From the NCBI RefSeq assembly GCF_029360585.1, contig NZ_JAQZSJ010000008.1, positions 1 to 64,000 of the forward strand: a stretch of DNA of 64,000 nt, in the 5' to 3' direction. Source of the DNA: Cohnella caldifontis. Its GTDB lineage: Bacteria; Bacillota; Bacilli; Paenibacillales; Paenibacillaceae. Below are positions 47,052 to 56,054 of this stretch, piece after piece (the stretch's first letter is position 1; every line of letters starts with the position of its first letter). The translations under genes and the position numbers were made by a program. Below the pieces are notes generated by a model. It did not search any database. It worked only from the letters and a program-made list of their open reading frames with translations, and was not told the DNA's origin.

Positions 47052-47078
47052 TATAATTCTTACTTAACAGGTAGGAAT
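47052..47078 (+). promoter_or_regulatory. Promoter -10 box overlapped by an inverted repeat before the cystine-type operon
   Basis: TATAAT (47052-47057) has no good -35 box, as expected of a LysR-activated promoter. The inverted repeat ATTC-n-TAC-n-T-N3-A-n-GTA-n-GAAT (47056-47078) overlaps the -10 box and the start point. The layout suggests both activation and repression; a CymR-like repressor is a guess. Confidence 0.6.
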
Positions 47079-47116
47079 TGTTGTAATTAAATCCCCGCAA
47101 GAAAGAGGAGAGAACC

Positions 47117-48025
47117 ATGAGAAAAAAAGCAGGATGGTGGATCGCCGTCCTCGCGATTGCCTTGATCGCGACCGCATGCGGCAGCAAATCGGAATCGGCT
47201 CCCCCGTCGTCCTCGGCCGCCCAGACGCCAAGCGCCGAATCCCCGAGCTCGGCAACGCCGAGCGATGCATCGCCAAGCGCCGCCACGTCCGGCACGGCGT
47301 CGCCGAACGCACCGGCCGAAGCGAAGAAAATCGTCGTCGGCACCGGCACGCAATTCCCGCTCGTCTGCTTCATCGACGAGAACGGCAAGCTGACCGGGTT
47401 CGACGTCGAGCTCGTCCGGGAGATCGACAAACGTCTGCCCCAGTACGAGTTCGAATTCCAGACGCTCGACTTTTCCAACATCCTGCTCAGCCTCGAGACG
47501 AAGAAAATCGATTTCGGCGCGCACGAGTTCGAGAAAAACCCGGAGCGCTCGGAGAAATATTTGTTCAACCGCGAGCCTTACGCGCATTGGAAAAACAAAA
47601 TCATCGTGGCCAAGGACAACGATTCCATTAAGACGCTGGACGATCTGGTCGGCAAGAAGGTGCTCACCGGCGCGACGAGCGCGGAGGCGCAGATCCTCGA
47701 GAATTACAACAAGTCCCACGACAAAAAGATCAACATCGTCTACCAGAGCGGGGCGGCCAACGACATGGTCAGCCAAATCACCACGGGGCGCGTCGTCGCC
47801 TCGATCGGCGCGGACTTCGCGCTGCCGCTCCTCGATCCGAAAGGTAAGCTCAAGACGGCCGGGGACGCGCTCAGCGAAGCGGATATCCTGTTCGTCTTCC
47901 GCAAGAACGACCCGGCTTCCCAAGAGTTGGCCGACGCCATCGACCTCGCGCTGAAAGAAGTGAAAGCCGACGGCACGCTGGCTAACCTTAGCAAACAATG
48001 GCTCGGTCAGGACTTCACGGAGTAA
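47117..48025 (+). CDS. Amino-acid-type substrate-binding lipoprotein (family 3, cystine-like)
   Basis: This 302-aa protein has the lipobox ATAC at Cys21 and a Ser/Pro/Ala-rich linker. The family-3 fold is visible in IVVGTGTQFPLVCFIDENGKL, LTGFDVELVREIDKRLPQYE and LDDLVGKKVLTGATSAEAQI. It heads an operon laid out like the Bacillus TcyJKLMN system, so cystine or an S-substituted cysteine is the likely ligand. Its gene follows an AGAGGAG site. Confidence 0.92.
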   Translation: MRKKAGWWIAVLAIALIATACGSKSESAPPSSSAAQTPSAESPSSATPSDASPSAATSGTASPNAPAEAKKIVVGTGTQFPLVCFIDENGKLTGFDVELVREIDKRLPQYEFEFQTLDFSNILLSLETKKIDFGAHEFEKNPERSEKYLFNREPYAHWKNKIIVAKDNDSIKTLDDLVGKKVLTGATSAEAQILENYNKSHDKKINIVYQSGAANDMVSQITTGRVVASIGADFALPLLDPKGKLKTAGDALSEADILFVFRKNDPASQELADAIDLALKEVKADGTLANLSKQWLGQDFTE

Positions 48026-48028
48026 ATC

Positions 48029-48814
48029 ATGGAGCAGGAGTTCGATTTTACCTACGTGCTGCAGTTCATCCCGAAGATCCTGTCCACGCTGGGCACGACG
48101 CTGACCATCGTGGGCGGCTCCCTCGTGCTGGGGCTTGCGGCCGGGCTCTTGGCCGCTTTGCCCCGGCTGTACAAAATCCCGTTCCTTCGGCGGGTCAGCC
48201 AGGTCTACGTCTCGTTCTTCCGGGGCACGCCGATCCTGATCCAGCTGTTCCTGCTGTATTACGGGCTGCCTGAGCTGCTCAAGCAAGCGGACATCGACCT
48301 CTCCAAGACGCCCGTTCTCGTATTCGTCATCCTCACCTACGGCCTTCACGTGTCCGCTTACGTGTCCGAGATGATCCGGGCTTCCGTCGAATCCGTCGAC
48401 CGGGGGCAAGTCGAAGCCGCCTATTCCGTCGGAATGAACGGGGTTCAGGCGTTCACCCGGATCGTGCTCCCGCAGGCGCTCGCGATCGCGGTGCCGGTCT
48501 TCGCGAATTTGCTGTTGGCGCTGCTAAAGGACACCTCTCTCGCCTTTACGCTCGGCGTGATGGAAATGACGGGCAAGGCGTCCTCGCTCACGACGCTGAC
48601 CCAGCATTTCGTCGAAGCGTATCTCTCGCTCGCGCTCATCTATTTGGCCGTCTGCCTGGTGTTGGAGCGCTTGCTCCGCGTGCTGGAACGGAGGCTGCTT
48701 CGCCATGAAGCCCGGCCGGTCCCGGCCAAATCCTTCGAATCCTGGCGGACGAAATGGCTGCCGTTCGGGTTGCCGCAAGCCTTCAAATTGAGAAGCAAAG
48801 GGGGCGATGCGTAA
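48029..48814 (+). CDS. Amino-acid ABC transporter permease (TcyL-like)
   Basis: This 261-aa His/Glu/Gln/Arg-type permease has TLGTTLTIVGGSLVLGLAAG, YVSFFRGTPILIQLFLLYYG and EAA loop VEAAYSVGMNGVQAFTRIVL (about 127-146). A C-terminal extension of about 35 residues follows the last helix. It starts 3 bp after the binding-protein gene and overlaps the next permease by one base. Confidence 0.94.
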   Translation: MEQEFDFTYVLQFIPKILSTLGTTLTIVGGSLVLGLAAGLLAALPRLYKIPFLRRVSQVYVSFFRGTPILIQLFLLYYGLPELLKQADIDLSKTPVLVFVILTYGLHVSAYVSEMIRASVESVDRGQVEAAYSVGMNGVQAFTRIVLPQALAIAVPVFANLLLALLKDTSLAFTLGVMEMTGKASSLTTLTQHFVEAYLSLALIYLAVCLVLERLLRVLERRLLRHEARPVPAKSFESWRTKWLPFGLPQAFKLRSKGGDA

Positions 48815-49524
48815 TGAAGCTGGATCCCTCGTTCATCTGGAAGGCGTTCGTGGAACTCTTGTCCGTCGTGCCGACGACGCTGCTCATCACGGTGGTCTCG
48901 GTCGCTTGCGGCCTCCTGATCGGTACGGCGATCGCCTTGATCCGCACGTTCCGGGTGCCGGTCCTGCATCCGGTCGCCGCCGCGTACGTCACCTTCTTCC
49001 GGGGCACGCCGATGATCACGCATTTGCTGCTCATCTATTTCGGAATGCCGCTGATCGTCGACGGAGTTTCCGCCTTTTTCGGCTGGCCGTTCCGGTCTTC
49101 CGCGATCCCGATGATCGCGTTCGCGCTGCTGTCCTTCTCCATTACGGCCGGCGCTTACGCTTCGGAAGTCGTGCGGTCGGGCCTCATCGCCGTCAGCAAG
49201 GGGCAGCTGGAAGCGGCTTATTCCATTGGAATGACGACGCCTCAGGCACTGCGGCGAATCGTGTTTCCGCAGGCATTCGCGGCAAGCTTGCCCAATATCA
49301 CGCAGCTGTTCATCGGGATGCTCCATGGCAGCACGCTGGCGTTCGCCGTATCCGTCGTGGAGATCAACGCCAAAGCGCAGATCGTGGCGGCGACGAATTG
49401 GAAGTTCTTCGACGCCTACCTGGCGGCGGCCTTGATTTTCTGGGGGCTGACGGTGCTGATCGAGCGGGCGGCCGGCCTGCTGGAACGAAGGATCCAATTG
49501 TACAACCGAGGAGGGGTCGCATGA
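48814..49524 (+). CDS. Amino-acid ABC transporter permease (TcyM-like)
   Basis: This 236-aa permease carries YVTFFRGTPMITHLLLIYFG and EAA loop LEAAYSIGMTTPQALRRIVF (about 131-150). ATG 48814 shares its A with the stop of the upstream permease. A more distal in-frame start would lie inside that gene. It forms the heteromeric channel with the preceding protein. Confidence 0.94.
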   Translation: MKLDPSFIWKAFVELLSVVPTTLLITVVSVACGLLIGTAIALIRTFRVPVLHPVAAAYVTFFRGTPMITHLLLIYFGMPLIVDGVSAFFGWPFRSSAIPMIAFALLSFSITAGAYASEVVRSGLIAVSKGQLEAAYSIGMTTPQALRRIVFPQAFAASLPNITQLFIGMLHGSTLAFAVSVVEINAKAQIVAATNWKFFDAYLAAALIFWGLTVLIERAAGLLERRIQLYNRGGVA

Positions 49525-50273
49525 TCCGGCTGCAAGGCATCGAGAAAAGCTTCGGGCGCCATCCGATGCTGAAGGGAATCGACCTCGAAATCGGCACGGG
49601 CGAGGTGGTCGTCATCTTGGGACCGAGCGGATCCGGGAAGACGACGCTGCTTCGGTGCCTGAACTTCCTCGAGAAGCCGAACGCGGGCCGAATCCGCGTC
49701 GGCGATTACGAGGTCGATTGCCGGACGGCGGGCAAGAAGGAGATCCAGCAGCTCCGGCTCCGGACCGCGATGGTGTTCCAGCAATACAACCTGTTTCGGC
49801 ACAAAACGGCGCTGGAGAACGTGATGGAAGGCTTGCTGGTCGTCCGCAAGCTGCCGAAACGCGAGGCGCGCGAGCAAAGCGTACAGCTGCTGGAAAAGGT
49901 GGGGCTGGGGGGCAAATTGGACGCGTACCCCAGCCAGCTGTCCGGCGGCCAGCAGCAGCGGGTCGGCATCGCCCGCGCGCTGGCGCTGAATCCGGAAGTG
50001 ATCCTGTTCGACGAGCCGACTTCGGCGCTCGATCCGGAGCTCGTCGGGGAGGTTCTGTCCGTCATCCGCAAAATCGCCAAAGAGGGCATCACGATGATCG
50101 TCGTCACGCACGAAATGGGATTCGCCCAGGACGTCGCGAACCATGTCGTCTTCATGGACGAGGGCAAAGTCGTGGAAGAAGGGCATCCGAACCGGCTATT
50201 CTCGTCGCCCAAGGAGGAGAGGACCCGCCAATTTCTGAAACGCATCACGCCGGATGGCGTGTATTCCATCTGA
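49521..50273 (+). CDS. Amino-acid ABC transporter ATPase (TcyN-like)
   Basis: This 250-aa ATPase has Walker A GPSGSGKTT (34-42), Q-loop MVFQQYNLFRHKT, signature LSGGQQQR (about 139), Walker B VILFDEPTSALDP and H-loop VVTHEMGFA. It overlaps the upstream permease gene by ATGA and completes the cystine-type importer. Confidence 0.95.
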   Translation: MIRLQGIEKSFGRHPMLKGIDLEIGTGEVVVILGPSGSGKTTLLRCLNFLEKPNAGRIRVGDYEVDCRTAGKKEIQQLRLRTAMVFQQYNLFRHKTALENVMEGLLVVRKLPKREAREQSVQLLEKVGLGGKLDAYPSQLSGGQQQRVGIARALALNPEVILFDEPTSALDPELVGEVLSVIRKIAKEGITMIVVTHEMGFAQDVANHVVFMDEGKVVEEGHPNRLFSSPKEERTRQFLKRITPDGVYSI

Positions 50274-50291
50274 CCAAAGGAGTGGGGGACA

Positions 50292-51302
50292 TTGGGAATT
50301 CCGTTCGGGATTTTGGATCAAAGCATCGTGCATCCGGGCCAGACCCCGGCCGAAGCGTTGCAGTATACCGTAAAGCTGGCCCAATTCGCGGAGCGGCTGG
50401 GCTTCCGTCGGTTCTGGGTATCGGAGCATCATGACTCCGCGGGCGCGGCCGGCTCGTCTCCGGAAGTGCTCGTCTCCTACCTCCTCGCCCGTACGGAGCG
50501 CATCCGGGTCGGCTCCGGCGGGGTCATGCTGCAGCATTACAGCCCCTTCAAGGTGGCGGAGAACTTCAACGTGCTGGCCAGCCTCGCCCCGGGACGGGTG
50601 GACTTGGGCATCGGCCGCGCGCCGGGAGGACTTCCCCGGTCTACCAAAGCGCTGCAGAGAGGCGTGACGGAGGAGCGGTCGCTCGCGGACAAACTCGAAG
50701 AGCTGGAAGGTTATTTGGCCGGCCGGCAGGTCGAAGCGGGTCCGCTGGCGGGCATCCGGGCGACGCCGGTTCCGGATCAGCCCGCCGACCTCTACTTGCT
50801 GGGCACCAGCGTCTCGAGCGCGGAGCTGGCGGCGGAGCGCGGCTGCCCGTACGCGTTCGCGCTGTTCCTCAACAGCGACTATGAGACGGCCCGGCAAGCG
50901 TTCGAGGTTTACCGGCGGAAGTTCAATGCGGGGAAGGGAACGCGGCCGTACGCCCTCTTGGCCCTGTCGGCCATCGTCGCGGATACGGAGGAAGAAGCCT
51001 TAGAGCTGGCGGGCGATTTCAAATCCGTTCGGGTCACGCTGGCCAGCGGGAAGACGGTGAACGTCGGATCGCTGGAACAGGCCGAAGAATTCGCGCGGCA
51101 GGCCGGAGAGACGTATACGGCCGAGGTGAGGGACGCCGACATCGCCAAAGGGACGAAGGAGACGGTGCGCGCCCGGATCCTGGAGCTTCAGCGGGAATAT
51201 GCCGTCGACGAATTCATTTTCACCACGATTCTGAAGGATTTCGGCCGCCGGATCCGCTCGTTCGAGCTGCTGAAGGAAGCTTTCCAGGAGCTGGCGGTAT
51301 GA
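50292..51302 (+). CDS. Luciferase-like (LLM) monooxygenase, YtmO-like
   Basis: This 336-aa LLM enzyme is a close relative of the one at 42901, sharing the long phrases RRFWVSEHHD, IRVGSGGVMLQHYSP and APGRVDLGIGRA-GGLPRST. It starts at TTG 50292 behind AAAGGAG. Position directly after the cystine-type importer matches ytmO in the Bacillus ytm operon, whose product is linked to S-substituted cysteine use. It needs FMNH2 from a reductase. The end overlaps the amidohydrolase gene by 4 bp. Confidence 0.9.
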   Translation: MGIPFGILDQSIVHPGQTPAEALQYTVKLAQFAERLGFRRFWVSEHHDSAGAAGSSPEVLVSYLLARTERIRVGSGGVMLQHYSPFKVAENFNVLASLAPGRVDLGIGRAPGGLPRSTKALQRGVTEERSLADKLEELEGYLAGRQVEAGPLAGIRATPVPDQPADLYLLGTSVSSAELAAERGCPYAFALFLNSDYETARQAFEVYRRKFNAGKGTRPYALLALSAIVADTEEEALELAGDFKSVRVTLASGKTVNVGSLEQAEEFARQAGETYTAEVRDADIAKGTKETVRARILELQREYAVDEFIFTTILKDFGRRIRSFELLKEAFQELAV

Positions 51303-52465
51303 GCGGCGCCGCGGGATTGGAGCTGGAGCAGCGCCTGTCGGAGATGCGGAGGCGGCTGCACGAACAGCCGGAAATCGCCCACGAGGAATACGTCACGACG
51401 GCTACGATCCGCGGCTGGCTGCTCGAGGCCGGGATCCGGATCGCGGACTATCCGCTTCCGACCGGCGTGATCGCGGAGGTCGGGGGGAAGCGGGGCGGGC
51501 CGATCGTGGCCGTGCGGGCCGATATCGACGCCCTGCCGATCCAGGAGGCCACGGGTCTGCCGTTCGCTTCGAAACGCCCGGGATACATGCACGCCTGCGG
51601 CCATGATTTCCATACGGCGGCGGTACTCGGAGCGGCTCTGTTGCTGAAGGAACGGGAATCGGAACTGGCGGGCACCGTGCGATTCCTCTTCCAGCCGGCG
51701 GAGGAAAAGGCGTCGGGGGCGAAGCTGGTCATCGAGAGCGGGGCGCTGGAGGACGTGTCGGCGATATTCGGCCTGCACAACAAACCGGATCTGCCGGTCG
51801 GCACGGTCGGGGTGAAGGCCGGTCCGATCATGGCGGCGGCCGACGGATTCGCGGTCGAAGTCATGGGCCGCGGCAGCCACGCCGCTTCGCCGGAAGCGGG
51901 ACGGGATCCTATCGTGAGCGCGGCCCACATCGTGACGGCGCTGCAATCGATCGTCAGCCGGGACGTGTCATCCCTGGACAGCGCGGTGGTCAGCGTCACC
52001 CGGTTCCATGCCGGCACCGCCTGGAACGTCATTCCGGAACGAGCGGCCTTCGACGGCACGATCCGGACGTTCGACGAGTCGGTGCGGGCCCGCGTGCTGG
52101 AAAAATTCGAGCGGGTCGTCCAAGGCATTGCCGAGGCGTACGGCACGCCGGCGGCCGTGAAGCGGATTCCGGGGCCTCCGCCCGTCCATAACGACGCCGA
52201 TTGGGCCGAGCGGGTTGGGCGGACTGCGGAAAGACTAGGGCTGACCGTTGTAGAACCCCGCCCGTCGCCGGCGGGCGAAGATTTCGCCTTCTATTTGAAG
52301 CGGGTGCCCGGAGCATTCTTCTTCCTCGGCACTTCGGGACCGCACGAGTGGCACCATCCCGCCTTCGACGCGGACGAACGGGCGCTGCCGATCGCGGCCA
52401 AGCTGCTGGCCGCCGTTGCCGTCGATGCGATCGCCGGCTTGGCGGGCGAAGGGGCGGGGCGTTAG
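51299..52465 (+). CDS. M20-family amidohydrolase, probable N-acyl-cysteine-type deacylase
   Basis: This 388-aa hippurate-hydrolase-like enzyme has metal and catalytic motifs VRADIDALPIQE, HACGHDFHTAAVLG, QPAEEKASGA and PSPAGEDFAF. In the related Bacillus pathway the M20 enzyme (YtnL or YxeP) removes the acetyl group from the N-acetylated sulfur amino acid. That fits the GNAT gene at 54123 here. ATG 51299 overlaps the upstream stop. It is only distantly like the AbgB-type M20 enzyme at 19409. Confidence 0.92.
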   Translation: MSGAAGLELEQRLSEMRRRLHEQPEIAHEEYVTTATIRGWLLEAGIRIADYPLPTGVIAEVGGKRGGPIVAVRADIDALPIQEATGLPFASKRPGYMHACGHDFHTAAVLGAALLLKERESELAGTVRFLFQPAEEKASGAKLVIESGALEDVSAIFGLHNKPDLPVGTVGVKAGPIMAAADGFAVEVMGRGSHAASPEAGRDPIVSAAHIVTALQSIVSRDVSSLDSAVVSVTRFHAGTAWNVIPERAAFDGTIRTFDESVRARVLEKFERVVQGIAEAYGTPAAVKRIPGPPPVHNDADWAERVGRTAERLGLTVVEPRPSPAGEDFAFYLKRVPGAFFFLGTSGPHEWHHPAFDADERALPIAAKLLAAVAVDAIAGLAGEGAGR

Positions 52466-52468
52466 CGC

Positions 52469-53647
52469 ATGGGGAAATCCAAATCGTACGACGTCATCAT
52501 CGTCGGCGCGGGCTCCATGGGCATGAGCGCGGGATACCACTTGGCGCGGCGCGGAACGAGAACGCTGCTGATCGACGCGTTCGATCCTCCCCATGCCCAT
52601 GGCAGCCATCACGGGGAGCCCCGGTTGATCCGGCACGCGTACGGCGGCGGACCGGCGTATATCCGCTTGGCGCTCCGGGCGGACCGGTTGTGGCGGGAGC
52701 TTGAGGAGAGAACGGGCGAACGGCTGCTCGTGCGTTCCGGCGTGCTGAACATGGTTCCCCGGTCTAACGGGGCTCTGGAGAAGCGTATCGGCGAAGCGAA
52801 GCTGTTCGGCGTGCCGGCGGAACGGCTGGACGCCGCGGAGATCCGCAAGCGCTGGCCGGGCGTGAAGGTGCCCGATACCTACGAGGGGATGTACGAACCG
52901 AACGCGGGTTACCTGAACAGCGAGTCATGCGTGGCCGCCTATCGCCGCCTGGCGCTGGAGGCGGGAGCCGAGCTGCTGACCGGCACGTTCGTGACGGACG
53001 TGAAGGTCGCCGGCCAGTCGCTCGCTTTCGTGTCCACCGTTCAAGACGTCTACGTAGCGGACAACGTCATCCTTTGCGCGGGGGCGTGGTTTCGCCGGCT
53101 TCAGTCTTTCGCGCCCGTTCCCGTCCGCGCGCTGCGCAAGACGGTCGGCTGGTTCGAGGCCGGAGCGGAATACGCCGAGGGCGCGTTCCCGGGTTTCACG
53201 CTGGGTACGCCGCACGGCGCGTATTACGGATTTCCCGACATCGGCGGCGCGGGGTTCAAAATCGGCCGGCACGACGGAGGACGGGAATGGAAACCGGGAG
53301 AGGATTTCGCCCCGTTCGGAGCCTATCCGGAGGACGAAGCCGATTTGCGGGACGCGTTGGAACGTTACTTCCCCGGGGCTGCGGGCAGACGGCTGCGCGG
53401 AGCGGCTTGCAAATACGAGATGTCGCCCGACGAGCACTTCATCGTCGACAGCCACCCGGAGCATCCGAACGTGCTGCTGGCCGGGGGATTTTCGGGACAC
53501 GGCTTCAAGTTCGCCAGCGCCGTCGGCGAGCTGCTCGCGGAATTGACGATCGACCGGAAGACGGAGCTGGATGTGGGCATGTTCTCGCTGGAACGTTTTC
53601 GAACGGAAACGACAAAAAGCGCGGAAAGCGCGGGAGGTACCGGATGA
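52469..53647 (+). CDS. SolA-like FAD-dependent oxidase (N-methyl amino acid/sarcosine oxidase family)
   Basis: This 392-aa protein has the dinucleotide motif VGAGSMG (12-18) and the family stretch GSHHGEPRLIRHAY. Cys314 in AACKYEMSPDEHF is at the position that links FAD covalently in monomeric sarcosine oxidases. The closing FSGHGFKFASAVGE is typical. It would oxidise a secondary amine or similar amino acid, releasing H2O2. ATG 52469 follows the amidohydrolase stop by 3 bp. The well-known Bacillus ytm operon has no such gene, so this is an added step or branch. Confidence 0.9.
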   Translation: MGKSKSYDVIIVGAGSMGMSAGYHLARRGTRTLLIDAFDPPHAHGSHHGEPRLIRHAYGGGPAYIRLALRADRLWRELEERTGERLLVRSGVLNMVPRSNGALEKRIGEAKLFGVPAERLDAAEIRKRWPGVKVPDTYEGMYEPNAGYLNSESCVAAYRRLALEAGAELLTGTFVTDVKVAGQSLAFVSTVQDVYVADNVILCAGAWFRRLQSFAPVPVRALRKTVGWFEAGAEYAEGAFPGFTLGTPHGAYYGFPDIGGAGFKIGRHDGGREWKPGEDFAPFGAYPEDEADLRDALERYFPGAAGRRLRGAACKYEMSPDEHFIVDSHPEHPNVLLAGGFSGHGFKFASAVGELLAELTIDRKTELDVGMFSLERFRTETTKSAESAGGTG

Positions 53648-53648
53648 G

Positions 53649-54107
53649 ATGAGCGGCGCCGTTAACTTGACGGAATATTTGGGAACGTACGATCGGCTGC
53701 AAGACGCGATCGAAGGGCTGACGGAGGAACAACTGAAACGCAAACCCGCCCCGGGTCATTGGAGCATCACGGAGGTGATCGCGCATTTGGCCGACCACAA
53801 CATCGTGGTGTCCTTCCGGATACGGGAAATTTTGTCGGGCTCCGGGGTCCGCCTGCCGGCGTTCAACCAGGATCCTTGGATCGACGGGCAAAAAGCGAAT
53901 CAAGGCAATGCATCCGACTTCCTGCAAGCGTTCCGGGCGCTGCTCGTGCACAACGCGCAGTTGTTCGTGCGCTTGGATCCGGAAGATTGGAGCAAACCCG
54001 GGGTGAATTACAAAGGGGAAACCGTGACGCTGGCCGGGGTCGTTCAAGGCTTCATCGATCATGTAGGGCGCCACTTGGGGCAAATCGAACGGATCAAAAA
54101 AGCATGA
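53649..54107 (+). CDS. DinB-fold protein
   Basis: This 152-aa four-helix protein matches the DinB/YfiT superfamily, with PGHWSITEVIAHLADHN (His46 and His50) and a C-terminal HVGRHLGQIERI (His138 and His142). These can form the usual three-His metal site. Many members are thiol-dependent S-transferases, including bacillithiol transferases. ATG 53649 follows GGGAGGT and comes one base after the upstream stop. Given the operon, handling of a thiol intermediate is an attractive guess. Confidence 0.88.
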   Translation: MSGAVNLTEYLGTYDRLQDAIEGLTEEQLKRKPAPGHWSITEVIAHLADHNIVVSFRIREILSGSGVRLPAFNQDPWIDGQKANQGNASDFLQAFRALLVHNAQLFVRLDPEDWSKPGVNYKGETVTLAGVVQGFIDHVGRHLGQIERIKKA

Positions 54108-54122
54108 GATGAGGTGGATGCG

Positions 54123-54659
54123 ATGGGGGAACGGGAAATCGCGGTTCGGGAAGCGCGGGATTCGGACCGGGAGGCTGTCCGGGACGTTCTGTTGTCCGCG
54201 TACGGCCAATATGAAGCCGTGCTGCCGGCGGAGCGCTGGCGGCAGTACAAGGACGATATCGTTGCTTCGGTGACGAAGGAAGGCCCCAAGGTCAGGCTGG
54301 TGGCCGAATGGGACGGCCGCGTGGCGGGAACGGCGCTTTTGTTCGATTCCTCGCTCTCCGCATACGGAACGGATATCGGGATCGATTCGCCGATCATCCG
54401 GCTCCTCGCGGTCAAGCCGGAAGCGCGGGGCCGCGGCATCGCCACCGCGCTGCTCCGGGAGGGCGCGCGTCTCGCCGCGGCGTGGGGAGCGGAGACGCTG
54501 CACCTGCACACGTCCGACATGATGGCGTCCGCCGTGCGCCTGTATGAGCGGCTGGGGTTCGAGCGGGCGTACGACAAGGAGTTTTACAACGGCGAGCACC
54601 TGGTGAAGAGCTATCGGCTCCATTTGAAGCAGGCCGATCTGCTGCAAACGCACGGATAA
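54123..54659 (+). CDS. GNAT-family N-acetyltransferase
   Basis: This 178-aa enzyme has the acetyl-CoA loop [15 protein letters not shown] (about 99-113) and the C-terminal GNAT strand-helix [21 protein letters not shown] 54123 is preferred over GTG 54114 because of the GAGGTGG spacing. In Bacillus the ytmI acetyltransferase of the matching operon N-acetylates S-substituted cysteines before oxidation; the same role is inferred here. Confidence 0.9.
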   Translation: MGEREIAVREARDSDREAVRDVLLSAYGQYEAVLPAERWRQYKDDIVASVTKEGPKVRLVAEWDGRVAGTALLFDSSLSAYGTDIGIDSPIIRLLAVKPEARGRGIATALLREGARLAAAWGAETLHLHTSDMMASAVRLYERLGFERAYDKEFYNGEHLVKSYRLHLKQADLLQTHG

Positions 54660-54675
54660 GAAGGAGGAGACGGGC

Positions 54676-56004
54676 ATGGCCAATCGGAAAAAACTGAAGC
54701 TCGGCGCGATGATCCACGGCGTCGGCGGCAACATCTCGGCTTGGCGGCATCCGGAGGTCCCGGCGGACGCCAGCGTCAGCTTTCCGTTCTACAAGCAGCA
54801 GGCTCAGACGGCCGAAGCGGGATTATTCGACCTCGTGTTCATCGCGGACGGACTGTATATCACGGAAAAATCGATCCCCCATTTCCTGAACCGGTTCGAG
54901 CCGATGACGATCTTGTCTGCGCTTGCGGCCGTTACATCGAAGATCGGCCTGGTGGGCACGCTCTCTACCTCTTACAGCGAACCGTTCACCGTCGCCCGCC
55001 AATTCGGTTCCCTCGACCATATCAGCGGTGGCCGCGCCGGGTGGAACGTCGTGACGTCTCCGCTGGAGGGGTCGGCCCGCAATTACGGGAAGAAGGAGCA
55101 TCCGACCCATGACGAGCGCTACCGGATCGCCGAGGAATACCTGGAAGTGACGCGCGGGCTGTGGGATTCCTGGGAGGACGACGCTTTCGTCCGCGACAAG
55201 AAGACCGGGGTGTTCTTCGATCCGTCGAAAATGCACCGGCTGAACCATCAAGGAACGTACTTCTCCGTCGAAGGCCCGCTCAACATCGCGCGTTCCAAGC
55301 AGGGGCATCCGGTCGTTTTCCAGGCCGGTTCCTCGGAGAGCGGCAAAAACCTGGCGGCCAAAAGCGCGGACGCCGTCTTCACCGGGCACGAAACGATCGA
55401 GGAGGCGCAGGCGTTTTACCGGGAGGTCAAAGCCCGCGCGGCGGCCCTCGGACGCTCCCCCGACGACATCGTGATCATGCCGGGCGTCGGACCGATCATC
55501 GGGCGGACGGAGGAGGAGGCCGAGCGCAAGTACAGGGAAATCGCGGAGCTCGTCTCCATCGACAAAGCGCTCGATTACTTAGGCCGGTTTTTCGAACACC
55601 ACGATTTCTCCCGATATCCGCTCGACGAGCCGTTCCCGGACATCGGCGATCTCGGCAGCAACAGCTTCCGCAGCGGTACCGACAAGATCAAGCGGACCGC
55701 CAGGGAGCAAGGCTTGACCCTGCGCGAAGTCGCCTTGAGGGCGGCCACGCCGAAACCCGAGTTTCTCGGCACGCCGGAGAAAATCGCCGACTTGATCGAA
55801 CGGTGGTATCGGGAAGAGGCGTGCGACGGCTTGATCATCCACTCCGCGACCCCGGGCGGGCTGCGGGATTTCGTGGAAGGGGTCGTGCCGATTCTTCAGG
55901 GCAAAGGGATTTACCGCACGGAATACGAGTCGGACACGCTGCGCGGCAACCTGGGGCTGCCGATCCCGGCGAACCGCTACGCGCTTCAGCGCGCGGGTAA
56001 ATAA
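54676..56004 (+). CDS. NtaA/SnaA/DszA-type LLM monooxygenase (YtnJ/CmoJ-like)
   Basis: This 442-aa protein belongs to the long LLM branch: [17 protein letters not shown] near the start, [42 protein letters not shown] and [18 protein letters not shown]. These two-component monooxygenases use FMNH2 and O2 to open C-S or C-N bonds. It starts after AGGAGGAG, 16 bp past the GNAT gene, and is the last gene of the operon. By analogy with YtnJ it would cleave the S-substituent of the N-acetylated cysteine derivative. Confidence 0.93.
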   Translation: MANRKKLKLGAMIHGVGGNISAWRHPEVPADASVSFPFYKQQAQTAEAGLFDLVFIADGLYITEKSIPHFLNRFEPMTILSALAAVTSKIGLVGTLSTSYSEPFTVARQFGSLDHISGGRAGWNVVTSPLEGSARNYGKKEHPTHDERYRIAEEYLEVTRGLWDSWEDDAFVRDKKTGVFFDPSKMHRLNHQGTYFSVEGPLNIARSKQGHPVVFQAGSSESGKNLAAKSADAVFTGHETIEEAQAFYREVKARAAALGRSPDDIVIMPGVGPIIGRTEEEAERKYREIAELVSIDKALDYLGRFFEHHDFSRYPLDEPFPDIGDLGSNSFRSGTDKIKRTAREQGLTLREVALRAATPKPEFLGTPEKIADLIERWYREEACDGLIIHSATPGGLRDFVEGVVPILQGKGIYRTEYESDTLRGNLGLPIPANRYALQRAGK

Positions 56005-56019
56005 ATGCTCGGTTTACCG

Positions 56020-56054
56020 GAGTCCAAGACCTTACCAAAGGTCTTGGACTCTTT
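56020..56054. terminator. Bidirectional terminator overlapping the MFS 3' end
   Basis: GAGTCCAAGACCTT (56020-56033) pairs perfectly with AAGGTCTTGGACTC (56038-56051) around ACCA; three T follow. The right arm encodes the last residues of the convergent MFS protein. Confidence 0.85.
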
